64,000 nucleotides of DNA, taken from Bacteroidales bacterium (GTDB taxonomy: Bacteria > Bacteroidota > Bacteroidia > Bacteroidales > UBA932). The translations under genes and the position numbers were made by a program. Numbering within the stretch: position 1 is the first letter of the stretch; every line of letters starts with the position of its first letter. Under the pieces are notes generated by a model. It had not been told where the DNA came from and did not search any database. It was given only the letters and a program-made list of their open reading frames with translations. This document shows, piece by piece, positions 52,181-60,871 of the stretch. The stretch lies in assembly GCA_017618115.1 (NCBI GenBank), contig JAFZUX010000009.1:62001-126000 (forward strand), in the 5' to 3' direction.

Positions 52181-52975
52181 TCAGTCTTTTCTAGATGGTT
52201 TGTTCTGAGGATTCTTGTATGAGGAACCGCCTATACGGTAGAAGAGTCCGGCAGAGAGTATTATTTGGGATGTATGAGTTGAGACCCACACGTCTTTGTA
52301 AAAGACCTTAGGGTCGTAAGTATTGCTGAGGTTGTATTTGTAGTTGGCCTCCAGGTGAATCTCAAAGGGACGGAAAACAAAGGCAATTCCGCCGCCGCCA
52401 ATAATTCCGTAACCGTATTTCTTGTAGGTGGATGAGATGCTCGGATTTAGCAGCTCCGAGAAGGAAGCACTCAGTTTATATGAGCCGTAAGCGCCCAAAT
52501 TAAAGAGAAGTCTCATATTCCAGAAGTCTATCCTGAACTGAGAGACAAAAGGCAGCGTAACGGTCTGAAAACGCTCTTTTCCCTCCTGAATAACCTTTCC
52601 CTTGTCATCTACTATGGTTGTGGTGTAACCCACCTCGTTAAACTGCAATCCGGTTTCAACTCCAAAGAGTGAGATGGCATTCCAAAGTGAGTGATAATAA
52701 GTGTAATAGATTCCAAAGTTCTTTGGAGTCATAAGAGACTTCTTGTCATAATCCACGCTGAAGTAGATGTTGTCTATTGCATATCCCCACTTTACTCCCA
52801 AAAGGTGTTCTCTGATTCTGGAACTGTCTTTTACCTGACCTATGGGTTGGGCATTCCTAAAGGAGTGCTCGTCAAACTCCTTCATAATATCCACGGTATC
52901 AACTATCTGTGACCATCCTTCAGAAACGCTGAAGAGTGAGAGCAGTGCAATTATTATGATTTTTCCCTTTTTCAT
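52181..52975 (-). CDS. Outer-membrane beta-barrel protein, PorT/OmpW-like in size
   Basis: 264 residues. Signal peptide cleaved near EGWSQ, then about eight predicted amphipathic strands with aromatic girdles (VKWGYAIDNIYFSVDY, FGVETGLQFNEVGY, NLGAYGSYKLSASF, YGYGIIGGGGIAFVF, FEIHLEANYKYNLS, HTSQIILSAGLFYRIGG). The last 12 residues are a polar basic tail, not a membrane strand. It resembles the small barrels (DUF3575/PorT-like) of Bacteroidota with no fixed function. Starts directly after the stop of the Ig-like lipoprotein gene. Confidence 0.8.
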   Translation of the reverse strand: MKKGKIIIIALLSLFSVSEGWSQIVDTVDIMKEFDEHSFRNAQPIGQVKDSSRIREHLLGVKWGYAIDNIYFSVDYDKKSLMTPKNFGIYYTYYHSLWNAISLFGVETGLQFNEVGYTTTIVDDKGKVIQEGKERFQTVTLPFVSQFRIDFWNMRLLFNLGAYGSYKLSASFSELLNPSISSTYKKYGYGIIGGGGIAFVFRPFEIHLEANYKYNLSNTYDPKVFYKDVWVSTHTSQIILSAGLFYRIGGSSYKNPQNKPSRKD

Positions 52976-54901
52976 CTATTCAAATAGTTTTTTAAGATCT
53001 ACCGTTTGGGTAACATCCATCTGTTGTCTTAACGTTATAAGTGTCTTACCGTCTGAGAGTTTAAGTAATCTGGCCTTCTCAGGAGGGATTCTCTTGAGTA
53101 CGTTGCCCACATCCAGTTTACCGTTGCCGTTCTTATCTTCCGTTATTCTGAAGGAGTAGTTGCCGGCATTCAGATATGGGAACTTATACTCTCCGTCCCT
53201 GGTAACTATATACTTAAGATAGGTTTTATCTCTCTTTTCATTAACCAGTTCCACAATAAATCTTCCTCCGTTTGTGTTGTTTATCTGAAGGGTAATGGAA
53301 CTCAGGTTGTCATCATTAGGGAGGGAGAAGTTACGGCGCAGGGAGTCATTGGTAAAGCCGTTCACATCCTGGAAAATTCCGGCAGGGATTCTTACAACAT
53401 AATCATTACCAACCTTGTACGGGTCATCTGCATAAATGACGTAACGGAGGATGTTGCTTGAATCTCTCACTGCGTGGAATTTAAAGTTGGAGACCACTTT
53501 TCTAGGAGTGGAGGTGGTAAAGAAGAGGGAGTCAAAATTTGCCTTAATCAGAGGAGTAGGGAAGGTAATCTCAATTCCCATATTTTCAACGTTTTTGGCA
53601 TCCAGAGTAAGGGTGAATTTGAGCAGATCCTCTCTCTCTTTAGGCTGCTTCTCCTCATCCTTTTCCTTATCCTTATCCTGATTTTTGAACGGGTTGTTTC
53701 TGGTGCTCTTATTTGTACCGGTCAGATTCTGAACGGATTTATCCGTGAGTCCGGTATTTGTCTCATCATTCTTTTTGCCGCCCTTTATCTTGCTCTTATC
53801 AAACGGTTTAACCAGTTTTATGCTTCTGCTCTCAGGAACAAGTTTTCCGGTGGAGTCTGTCTTTTGGTAGCAGAGACGCATAAAGAGGGTATCCGGAACG
53901 CTCTTTCTCTCGTTAATCCAGAATGAGAGGGAATCTCCCTCGGCATTGAACTGGCGGATAATCTTATCTGAGTAAACTCCCTTAATTAAGAAGGTGTCAA
54001 TCTGTGGGTTAGCCGCGTTGAACTTAAGGAAGCACTCTCTCTCGGAGACTCTTCCGGAGTTGGTGAGATACTGCCTGTCCGGCCTCTCTTTAAAGATGTA
54101 AATATCTGTCTGTGAAGGTCTGCTGAGGCAGGCAACGGTATCTTTCATATCCATCATCTTAGTCTGTAAAAGACCCTTCTTATCCGCGATGGTTGGGGTT
54201 ATCAAAGTATCACAGAAACCGCCGAACTCAACCCCCTTGTCATAGAGGTAGTTATTGTTCTTATCCTCTACTGCGTAAATTGTGTAAGGAACTCCCTTTA
54301 AGGCTCTTACGCAGAAGTATCCCCACTCGTCCGTCTTTGATATCGCATCCGGCAGATCCAAAACGACTGAGGAATCTTTTGGGTTTTGATAGAGTGTGAC
54401 AAGAACTCCCTTTTTAGGAAGCAGAGTCTGGTAATCCATTACCGTTCCGCTTATCAGCAGGGAATCTATGGTGTTTCCGGTGGAGAAGGTATAGACGTAG
54501 TTGTTGAAAGGATTGCCCTCGTTTACGTCAGATATTGACTCTCCAAAATAGATTGAGTAGGTCCTGTCTTTCTTTAAAGTGTCATTGAAGGTTAGCACAA
54601 CACTCTTCTTCTTAATCTTTGCCGTAGGCCTCTTAATCATTGGAGGTGAGACTACTATCTCTGTTGCCTGATTCTTGAGCTGAACATATTCGTTAAAGTT
54701 CAGATATATCTTTCCCTTCTGGGTAGGGAAGTTGCATCTTACGGAATCCGGCAGGGTTGAGACAATTACGGGCGGTATGGTATCTTTTGGACCGCCCTGC
54801 GGCCCTTTGGAGGTGTTGGCACAGCTCTGTGAGTAGGAGATGTAAAGGCCTGCTGCACAGAGAACTGTAACTGCTCTAAGTATGTTGGTTATCTTCTTCA
54901 T
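52976..54901 (-). CDS. Ig-like (SbsA-type) domain lipoprotein
   Basis: 641 residues. Signal sequence with lipobox QSC (Cys near residue 27) followed by a Gly/Pro-rich GPQGGPKDTIPPVI, the standard entry to an N-terminal bacterial Ig-like domain (residues 40-145: IYLNFNEYVQLKN, YSIYFGESISDVNEGNPF). A carboxypeptidase-regulatory-like fold follows (SGTVMDYQTLLPKKGVLVTLY), then a low-complexity charged spacer near residues 395-420 (KNQDKDKEKDEEKQPKERED) and a C-terminal beta region. Widespread in Bacteroidota next to cell-envelope genes; role unknown. The ATG at 54901 is preferred over a GTG at 54907 that overlaps rel. Confidence 0.82.
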   Translation of the reverse strand: MKKITNILRAVTVLCAAGLYISYSQSCANTSKGPQGGPKDTIPPVIVSTLPDSVRCNFPTQKGKIYLNFNEYVQLKNQATEIVVSPPMIKRPTAKIKKKSVVLTFNDTLKKDRTYSIYFGESISDVNEGNPFNNYVYTFSTGNTIDSLLISGTVMDYQTLLPKKGVLVTLYQNPKDSSVVLDLPDAISKTDEWGYFCVRALKGVPYTIYAVEDKNNNYLYDKGVEFGGFCDTLITPTIADKKGLLQTKMMDMKDTVACLSRPSQTDIYIFKERPDRQYLTNSGRVSERECFLKFNAANPQIDTFLIKGVYSDKIIRQFNAEGDSLSFWINERKSVPDTLFMRLCYQKTDSTGKLVPESRSIKLVKPFDKSKIKGGKKNDETNTGLTDKSVQNLTGTNKSTRNNPFKNQDKDKEKDEEKQPKEREDLLKFTLTLDAKNVENMGIEITFPTPLIKANFDSLFFTTSTPRKVVSNFKFHAVRDSSNILRYVIYADDPYKVGNDYVVRIPAGIFQDVNGFTNDSLRRNFSLPNDDNLSSITLQINNTNGGRFIVELVNEKRDKTYLKYIVTRDGEYKFPYLNAGNYSFRITEDKNGNGKLDVGNVLKRIPPEKARLLKLSDGKTLITLRQQMDVTQTVDLKKLFE

Positions 54902-54903
54902 AA

Positions 54904-57186
54904 TCACTCTTCATCTTTAAAGTCCACTCTCTTGGCGGATTCAATTCCCTTCATTGTACCAATGGTCTTTATAATCTCGTCCAGGTCATTGGTGTTGTGT
55001 ACGTAAAGGTCTATGTATCCGTAAAATACACCATCGTGAGTTTCAAAGAAAAGCTTACGGATATTTACGGAGAGCTGAAGGGTTATATACTTGGTAATCT
55101 CGTTTACAATGCCGAGGCGGTCTATTCCCTTGAGTTCTATTCTGGCAAGGAAGGAGAGGATGGTGTGCTTGGTCCACTTTGCGTTGATGATTTTTCCTCC
55201 CTCGCTGGAGGCCAGAGCCATTGCCACCGGGCAGACCTTCTTGTGAATTACAACCTCTCCGTTATCGTCCAAAAAGCCTATGATAGGGTCTCCCGGAATA
55301 GGGTTGCAGCAATCTGCGGTCTTGTATGTAAGTGTCTTATCCAGAGGATTTTCCTTAAGGAGGTAATCTTTGTGACGGTCTATCTTTTTCTCCTTGCCCT
55401 CATCATTTGAACTCTCTTCAACCTCCTCCTTCTCCTCCTTGTCGGATGAGAAGGTGAGCTTCCAATATTTTACAAGTTTGTTCTCCTTGTTCTTTTTGAG
55501 AATCTTCTCCAAATCCGTGAGGTCTATAAGTCCTGAGCCTATCTTTGAGTAGAGCTCGTCCTTGTTGCTCACCTTGAACTCGTCTATCAGTTTCTTCAGA
55601 ACCCTTATATGTAACTTAACGCCAAGGGAATCCAGAGCCTTCTCCAACTTCTCCTGTCCTCTCTTTATGGAGTCTTTTACCTCACCTTTAAGGGAGTCCA
55701 GAATTATGTTTCTGGCTTTGGCGGTCTTTACAAATTTAAGCCACTCACGCTGAGGTTTTTGGGAGTCTGCAGTAATAATCTCCACCATATCTCCGTTGCG
55801 GAGTTGGTAGGAGAGAGGTACCAGCTTCAGATTGACTTTGGCTGCAATTGCCTGATTTCCAATCTCTGAGTGGATATGGTATGCAAAGTCCAGAGCGGTG
55901 GCTCCCTTCTCCATACGCTTGGATTCTCCGGCAGGGGTGAATACGTATATCTCCTTGGAGAGCAGTCCGGTATGGAACTTATCCAGAAACTCCAGAGCGT
56001 TAACGTCCGGGCTTTCAAGCACTTCCCTTACCATATTGAGCCAATCGTCCATATCCCTCTCAGGGTTGGCAATCTTTCCACCCTTGTAGTTCCAGTGAGC
56101 CGCAACTCCCTTCTCCGCAATGGCGTTCATTCTCACGGTTCTTATCTGCACTTCTACCCAGCCTCCCTGAGGGTTCATAAGGGTACAGTGCAGAGCCTCG
56201 TATCCGTTTGATTTTGGCGTACTTACCCAATCGCGAATACGGTCGGTATTGGAGAGGTAATCCTCAGATATGAGGGAGTAGATATCCCAACACTGCTTTC
56301 TCTCAGAGCTGCCCTTCTTAGGGGTGAAGATGATTCTTACTGCAAAGAGATCATAGATTTCCTCAAAAGGAATTCCCTTTGTCTGCATCTTGTTCCAGAT
56401 GGAGTAAGGGGTCTTTATTCTCTTGGTAATGGTAAACTTATAGTGGGCCTCCTCCAGGAGTTTGGAGATTGGTTCAATAAAGTTGTCTATTATAACTCCC
56501 TTAGTCTGAGTGTATTCTGCAATCTTGGCGCAGATTTGGGCATACTGGTCCGGCTGACGGAATTTGAGCCAGATGTTCTCCATCTCACTCTTAATGCTGT
56601 ATAGTCCCAAACGGTGGGCCAGAGGGATGAAGATATACATGGTCTCTGAGAGAATCTTATCCTGTTTCCTTTCAGGCATAGATTCTATAGTGCGCAGATT
56701 ATGAAGGCGGTCCGCCAGTTTTATAAGAATGACTCTGACGTCGTCATTCAGCGTAAGAAGTATCCTCTTAAAGTTCTCCGCCTGAAGCGTAGTCTGCTCC
56801 TTTCCCCCCTCCATTTTGGTATCCATGGCAGACTTGATTTTTGTAAGACCGTCTACCAGAGAGGCAATCTTTGCCCCAAAGAGTCTCTCCACATCCTCCA
56901 CCGTATACTCGGTATCCTCTACCACATCATGGAGCAGCGCCGTCACGATAGACTTATAGCCTAGCCCGATCTCCTGCACTACAATCTTTGCAACTGCAAT
57001 AGGATGAATAATATACGGCTCACCGGAACGGCGGCGGACACCCTTATGGGCTTCGTTTGCAAATTCAAAGGCCTTTATAACCCCTTCGTACTCCTCCTGA
57101 GATGCGCACCTTTTGAGCGCAGCCAGGCGAAGAGATTCGAATTCCCTCTGAATCAGTTCGTTGTCTTCTTTTGTAAAATCACTCAT
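54904..57186 (-). CDS. rel: Bifunctional (p)ppGpp synthetase/hydrolase (Rel/SpoT family)
   Basis: 760 residues, full length. HD hydrolase domain intact (IHPIAVAKI, LLHDVVEDTEY, KLADRLHNLRT), synthetase domain with KSNGYEALH and VEVQIRT, TGS domain (YVFTPAGESKRMEKGATALDF), a charged low-complexity linker near residues 590-615, zinc-finger/CC region (TADCCNPIPGD) and a C-terminal ACT domain. It makes and degrades the starvation alarmone. An intact HD box suggests it is the bifunctional type. Lies 11 bases after hydG in a tight gene string. Confidence 0.95.
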   Translation of the reverse strand: MSDFTKEDNELIQREFESLRLAALKRCASQEEYEGVIKAFEFANEAHKGVRRRSGEPYIIHPIAVAKIVVQEIGLGYKSIVTALLHDVVEDTEYTVEDVERLFGAKIASLVDGLTKIKSAMDTKMEGGKEQTTLQAENFKRILLTLNDDVRVILIKLADRLHNLRTIESMPERKQDKILSETMYIFIPLAHRLGLYSIKSEMENIWLKFRQPDQYAQICAKIAEYTQTKGVIIDNFIEPISKLLEEAHYKFTITKRIKTPYSIWNKMQTKGIPFEEIYDLFAVRIIFTPKKGSSERKQCWDIYSLISEDYLSNTDRIRDWVSTPKSNGYEALHCTLMNPQGGWVEVQIRTVRMNAIAEKGVAAHWNYKGGKIANPERDMDDWLNMVREVLESPDVNALEFLDKFHTGLLSKEIYVFTPAGESKRMEKGATALDFAYHIHSEIGNQAIAAKVNLKLVPLSYQLRNGDMVEIITADSQKPQREWLKFVKTAKARNIILDSLKGEVKDSIKRGQEKLEKALDSLGVKLHIRVLKKLIDEFKVSNKDELYSKIGSGLIDLTDLEKILKKNKENKLVKYWKLTFSSDKEEKEEVEESSNDEGKEKKIDRHKDYLLKENPLDKTLTYKTADCCNPIPGDPIIGFLDDNGEVVIHKKVCPVAMALASSEGGKIINAKWTKHTILSFLARIELKGIDRLGIVNEITKYITLQLSVNIRKLFFETHDGVFYGYIDLYVHNTNDLDEIIKTIGTMKGIESAKRVDFKDEE

Positions 57187-57197
57187 CCTTTTAAGAT

Positions 57198-58628
57198 TTA
57201 AAGTCTTATATCTCTTTTACCCTCCATCACCTCTTTGAGTTTCAAAGATATCTTATCTTTCCATTGGCCCTCTTCCATTTTGGCCATTTCTCTCTCTATA
57301 AGTTTATATCCCTCATCTTTAGTCTCATCTGAGGCGTAATCTTCCAGGTATTCTGCAAGTGTAAGCAGGGCGTTAGGGGTGCAGAACTTCTTAATGAAGC
57401 CCGGAATAGCAAACTCCATAAAGTGCTCTCCGGTTCTTCCGGCCCTGTAGCAGGAGGTGCAGAAACTAGGTATAAAGTCTTCACTCATAAGCCATTTGAC
57501 AGCCTCATCCAACCCTCTGGTATCTCCAACTTTAAACTGCTCACGCTCCAGGTTCTGCTTTTTGTCGTTTGCAGCATATCCTCCAATCTCCAGTTTGGTG
57601 CCCGCATCTATCTGAGAGACACCAAAGTGGATAACATCTCTTCTAATATCCGGAGCCTCTCTTGCCGTCATTATCATTCCGGTGTAAGGAACGGCCAGAC
57701 GCAGAATGGCTACCAGTCTCTTAAACTCCTCGTCCTTAGTGCGGTACGGGAACTCCAGGTTCACATCCGTTGCCGGCTGAATTCTTGGGAAACTTATGGT
57801 GTGAGGTCCCACTCCAAACTTCTCCTTAAGATGGATGGCGTGGCTTACAAGTCCCATTACCTCAAATCTCCAGTCATAAAGTCCTATGAGTGCGCCAATT
57901 CCAAGGTCATCTATTCCCGCCTCAAAGGCTCTGTCCAGTCCGTCCAGACGCCACATATAGTTTCCCTTAACTGTATCCTTTGGGTGATATTGGGAGTAGG
58001 TGGCCTTATGGTATGTCTCCTGGAATATCTGATATGTTCCTATGCCCTCGTTTTTAATTGTCTTATAGCCTTTTACATCCAGCGGAGCGGCGTTTATGTT
58101 CACTCTTCTTATGGCTCCGTTCTTGGAATGGACACTATAAACGGTCTTTACGCAATCTGCAATAAACTCCGGAGTGTAGATAGGGGATTCTCCGAATACC
58201 AGTATGAGTCTCTTCTGTCCGCTGTCCTGCAGAGAGGTAACCTCCTGTATGAGTTCTTCCTTTGTAAGGGTCTTTCTTACAGTGTTATGCGAACTCTTCC
58301 TGAAGCCGCAGTAGGCGCAGTTGTTTATGCAGTAATTGCCTATGTAAAGCGGTGCAAAGAGTACTATTCTGTTTCCGTAAATCTCTCTTTTTAACTCTCT
58401 TGCAGCGTTATATAACTCCTCAAGACCCTCCTTGGACTTTATTGCCAGAAGTGCGGCCGTCTCCTCCAGGGTAAGGGGAGTCTTGGAGAGAGACTTTGCA
58501 AATATCTCCCTGTAGCGGACCTTATCCTCCACGCTGTTGGAAATGAGGCTGTTAATGCGGCCGTCATCTATGAAATCAACTGCTCCCTTGCTAAGAGACC
58601 AATCCATATTTATTCCCTTATTCATCAT
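57198..58628 (-). CDS. hydG: [FeFe] hydrogenase H-cluster maturase HydG (tyrosine lyase)
   Basis: 476 residues. Radical SAM motif CxxxCxxC as CINNCAYC (about residue 100), followed by GFRKSSHNTVRKTLT, the family-specific ETYHKATY and DLGIGALIGLYDWRFE, and a C-terminal auxiliary cluster motif CTSCYRAGRTGEHFM. HydG splits tyrosine to give the CO and CN ligands of the H-cluster. ThiH is related but lacks this pattern. Its client HydA is encoded 43 kb away in this window; hydE and hydF are not here. It overlaps the BrkB-like gene by 4 bases. Confidence 0.95.
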   Translation of the reverse strand: MMNKGINMDWSLSKGAVDFIDDGRINSLISNSVEDKVRYREIFAKSLSKTPLTLEETAALLAIKSKEGLEELYNAARELKREIYGNRIVLFAPLYIGNYCINNCAYCGFRKSSHNTVRKTLTKEELIQEVTSLQDSGQKRLILVFGESPIYTPEFIADCVKTVYSVHSKNGAIRRVNINAAPLDVKGYKTIKNEGIGTYQIFQETYHKATYSQYHPKDTVKGNYMWRLDGLDRAFEAGIDDLGIGALIGLYDWRFEVMGLVSHAIHLKEKFGVGPHTISFPRIQPATDVNLEFPYRTKDEEFKRLVAILRLAVPYTGMIMTAREAPDIRRDVIHFGVSQIDAGTKLEIGGYAANDKKQNLEREQFKVGDTRGLDEAVKWLMSEDFIPSFCTSCYRAGRTGEHFMEFAIPGFIKKFCTPNALLTLAEYLEDYASDETKDEGYKLIEREMAKMEEGQWKDKISLKLKEVMEGKRDIRL

Positions 58629-59659
58629 ACTTTTAATCTTAATCTTTCCTCCTTCTCTTTTTTCTTTCTGTTAATATGCTCCTTAAGGCTCTGGAAGGAG
58701 TGGGTCATCTCCGCCCCGATCAGTATCATCATCCAACTGAGGTTCAGCCAGATAAGGAAGAGAGGAAAGGCGGCAACAGCTCCGTAAATTCTGTTGAGCC
58801 TGGAGACCATAAGCTGGGTTCCCGTATAGAGAAACTGCAGCAAAACAAAGGCGAATGCGGCAACTATCGAGGCCCTGAAGGCGTGTCTCCACTCCACCTT
58901 GGTGTTTGGTATATACTTGTTCATCATTGTAAGGCATACAACGCAAATCAAGTAATACAAAAGCCATTGGACTGCACCTGCAATGTGCACTCCGCCAAGC
59001 ATTTTAACGCTGTATTGGCCTATGCTGTTTGTTGTAAAAACACCCAGAGAGAGGAAGAGCAGAATCAAAAACGGACTTACCAAAATAAACCCCGCACAAT
59101 AGGCAACTCTTTTGCCCATAGATCTTCTCTTGTTTATACGCCAAATAGCGTTAAAATGCCTCTCTATGTTGAAAATAAGCCATACTACAGACCAGAAGAA
59201 GACAAATGCACTCACCATTCCGAATGCGCTCTCCTTTCCGGTGCTTATTATGTTGGAGGCAAAACCCAATGCCTTTTCAATTATCTGCTCGTTACCCTCA
59301 AAGGTGCGGTAAATGACAGTTTCCAGGTAGTTTTCCAACCCCACGCCGTCCACTATGAAGAAGACTAGGGCAAGGAAGGGGATAATGGCAAAGGTGGTGA
59401 AGAAGGTAAGGGAGATGGAGTAGAGGCCGAGTTTATTGTCTCTGGAGTTATGGACAAGTTCCAACACTCTCAACAGTCCGCCGGCCACTAACCTTCTTGG
59501 GCCCTTAAGAGTCTCAAAATCAACAGTCCATAGATCATCCTTAAGAAACTTTATGCATATCTGATAAAGTTCCTTTACGGAGTCAATCCAACCGTTGACC
59601 TCGCTCTTAATGCCTCTGAAGAAGCCCCTTACACCGTGTTCGCCACTCTCTTTACTCAT
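58625..59659 (-). CDS. YihY/BrkB-family inner-membrane protein
   Basis: 344 residues with six membrane helices from about residue 85 on and a hydrophilic N terminus. Family features: the LGLYSISLTFFTTFAIIPFLALV start of the core, FFWSVVWLIFNIERHFNAIW and AVAAFPLFLIWLNLSWMMILIGAEM near the end (pieces AFPLFLIW, GAEMTHS). Often labelled ribonuclease BN or virulence factor BrkB, but the nuclease name is a historical error and the function is unsettled. Overlaps both neighbours, the flavodiiron protein gene by 8 bases and hydG by 4. Confidence 0.9.
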   Translation of the reverse strand: MSKESGEHGVRGFFRGIKSEVNGWIDSVKELYQICIKFLKDDLWTVDFETLKGPRRLVAGGLLRVLELVHNSRDNKLGLYSISLTFFTTFAIIPFLALVFFIVDGVGLENYLETVIYRTFEGNEQIIEKALGFASNIISTGKESAFGMVSAFVFFWSVVWLIFNIERHFNAIWRINKRRSMGKRVAYCAGFILVSPFLILLFLSLGVFTTNSIGQYSVKMLGGVHIAGAVQWLLYYLICVVCLTMMNKYIPNTKVEWRHAFRASIVAAFAFVLLQFLYTGTQLMVSRLNRIYGAVAAFPLFLIWLNLSWMMILIGAEMTHSFQSLKEHINRKKKEKEERLRLKV

Positions 59660-60848
59660 CCAACGCTTTTACAAAACTCTCTGCAAAGAGGTTGAGATTC
59701 TCCTCAATCTTCTCTGCTGTAGGCTCTCCAAATGCCTCAACTGTAGGGGATACCAGATTCAGTTTAGCCTCTTCCGCAAACTTTGCAAGTGCCTTGGCAC
59801 CGGCGCCGTTCCAGCCGCTGGTTCCGAATATTCCCATCACTTTACCCTTAGGAGCCATAATCTTTATCTCACTGCAGAGATGCTCCATCATTGGGTGCAT
59901 GAAGGTGTTATAGGCACAGGTTCCAAGTATGAACCCTTTGTATCTCATTATATCGCTGAGGATATAGGAGGCGTTACTCTTTGATACATCGTAAGTTCTG
60001 ACGTTCTTAATTCCCATCTGAGCCATCTTTGCTCCAATGCTGTCCGCCAGTTTTGCGGTGTTGCCGTACATTGAGGCATAGCATATTACAACGCCTCTCT
60101 CAGATTTGGATGCGGCCCAGTCTGCGTAGAGGGAGATTACCTTTTGAGGATTCTCCTTCCAAACAACTCCGTGAGAAGGTGCAATCATCTTTACCGGAGT
60201 ATCTGCCAACTTGGTTATCGCTCTGGTAACCATCTGGTTATACTTGGCAACTATGTTGGAGTAGTAACGTCTCATCTCCGGAAGGAATATTTCTTCCATG
60301 TTGTAATCTGAGTCAAATATGCCGCCGTCCAAAGTACCGTAACCTCCGAACGCGTCACAGGAGAAGAGGACCCCGTCCTTAACGTCCAGAGTTACCATAG
60401 TCTCAGGCCAGTGAACCCAAGGGATGAAGACAAACTTAAGAGTGCTCTCTCCAATCTCAACCTCCTGATTATCTGTCACTGCCATAAAGCAGTCCTGAGA
60501 GATTCCGTAGTATTTCTCCATAAGTTCAAAGGTCTTGGCATTTCCAATCACCTTAACCTCAGGATATTTGGCAATTACTGAGGAGATCATTCCGGAGTGG
60601 TCCGGCTCCATGTGGTTGACTACCAGGTAATCCAGTTTCTCTCCGCCCAAAACGGTCTCTATCTTTTTCAAGAACTCACCATCTGCTCCAAACTCCACGG
60701 TATCTATAAGAACGTTCTTTTTATCCTTGATAATGTAGGAGTTATATGATACTCCGTAAGGAATAGGCCAGTTGTTCTCAAATAGAGCCGTGCGTCTGTC
60801 ATTTACTCCTATGTAACTGATTCTGTCTGTTATTTTGCTTATTCTCAT
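59652..60848 (-). CDS. FprA-type flavodiiron protein (O2/NO reductase)
   Basis: 398 residues. Metallo-beta-lactamase-like domain with diiron ligands in the HxExD motif HMEPDH, plus WVHWPET, CDAFGGYG and SHGVVW, and a C-terminal flavodoxin domain (ASMYGNTAKLADSI, GTSGWNGAGAKAL) holding FMN. Class A flavodiiron proteins reduce O2 to water, or NO to N2O, and protect strict anaerobes. There is no fused rubredoxin or flavin reductase domain, so the electron donor is a separate protein. Upstream of brkB-like and hydG genes in one string. Confidence 0.94.
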   Translation of the reverse strand: MRISKITDRISYIGVNDRRTALFENNWPIPYGVSYNSYIIKDKKNVLIDTVEFGADGEFLKKIETVLGGEKLDYLVVNHMEPDHSGMISSVIAKYPEVKVIGNAKTFELMEKYYGISQDCFMAVTDNQEVEIGESTLKFVFIPWVHWPETMVTLDVKDGVLFSCDAFGGYGTLDGGIFDSDYNMEEIFLPEMRRYYSNIVAKYNQMVTRAITKLADTPVKMIAPSHGVVWKENPQKVISLYADWAASKSERGVVICYASMYGNTAKLADSIGAKMAQMGIKNVRTYDVSKSNASYILSDIMRYKGFILGTCAYNTFMHPMMEHLCSEIKIMAPKGKVMGIFGTSGWNGAGAKALAKFAEEAKLNLVSPTVEAFGEPTAEKIEENLNLFAESFVKALDE

Positions 60849-60871
60849 ATTATTACTAATTATTTTTATCT

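Noticed and set aside
57423-58394. 323-codon open frame on the + strand across hydG
   Set aside because: hydG on the - strand has all family motifs; the + frame has no recognisable protein features and is a composition artefact.
57198-58628. ThiH (tyrosine lyase of thiamine synthesis)
   Set aside because: The C-terminal CTSCYRAGRTGEHFM cluster motif and length of 476 residues point to HydG, and hydABC is present.
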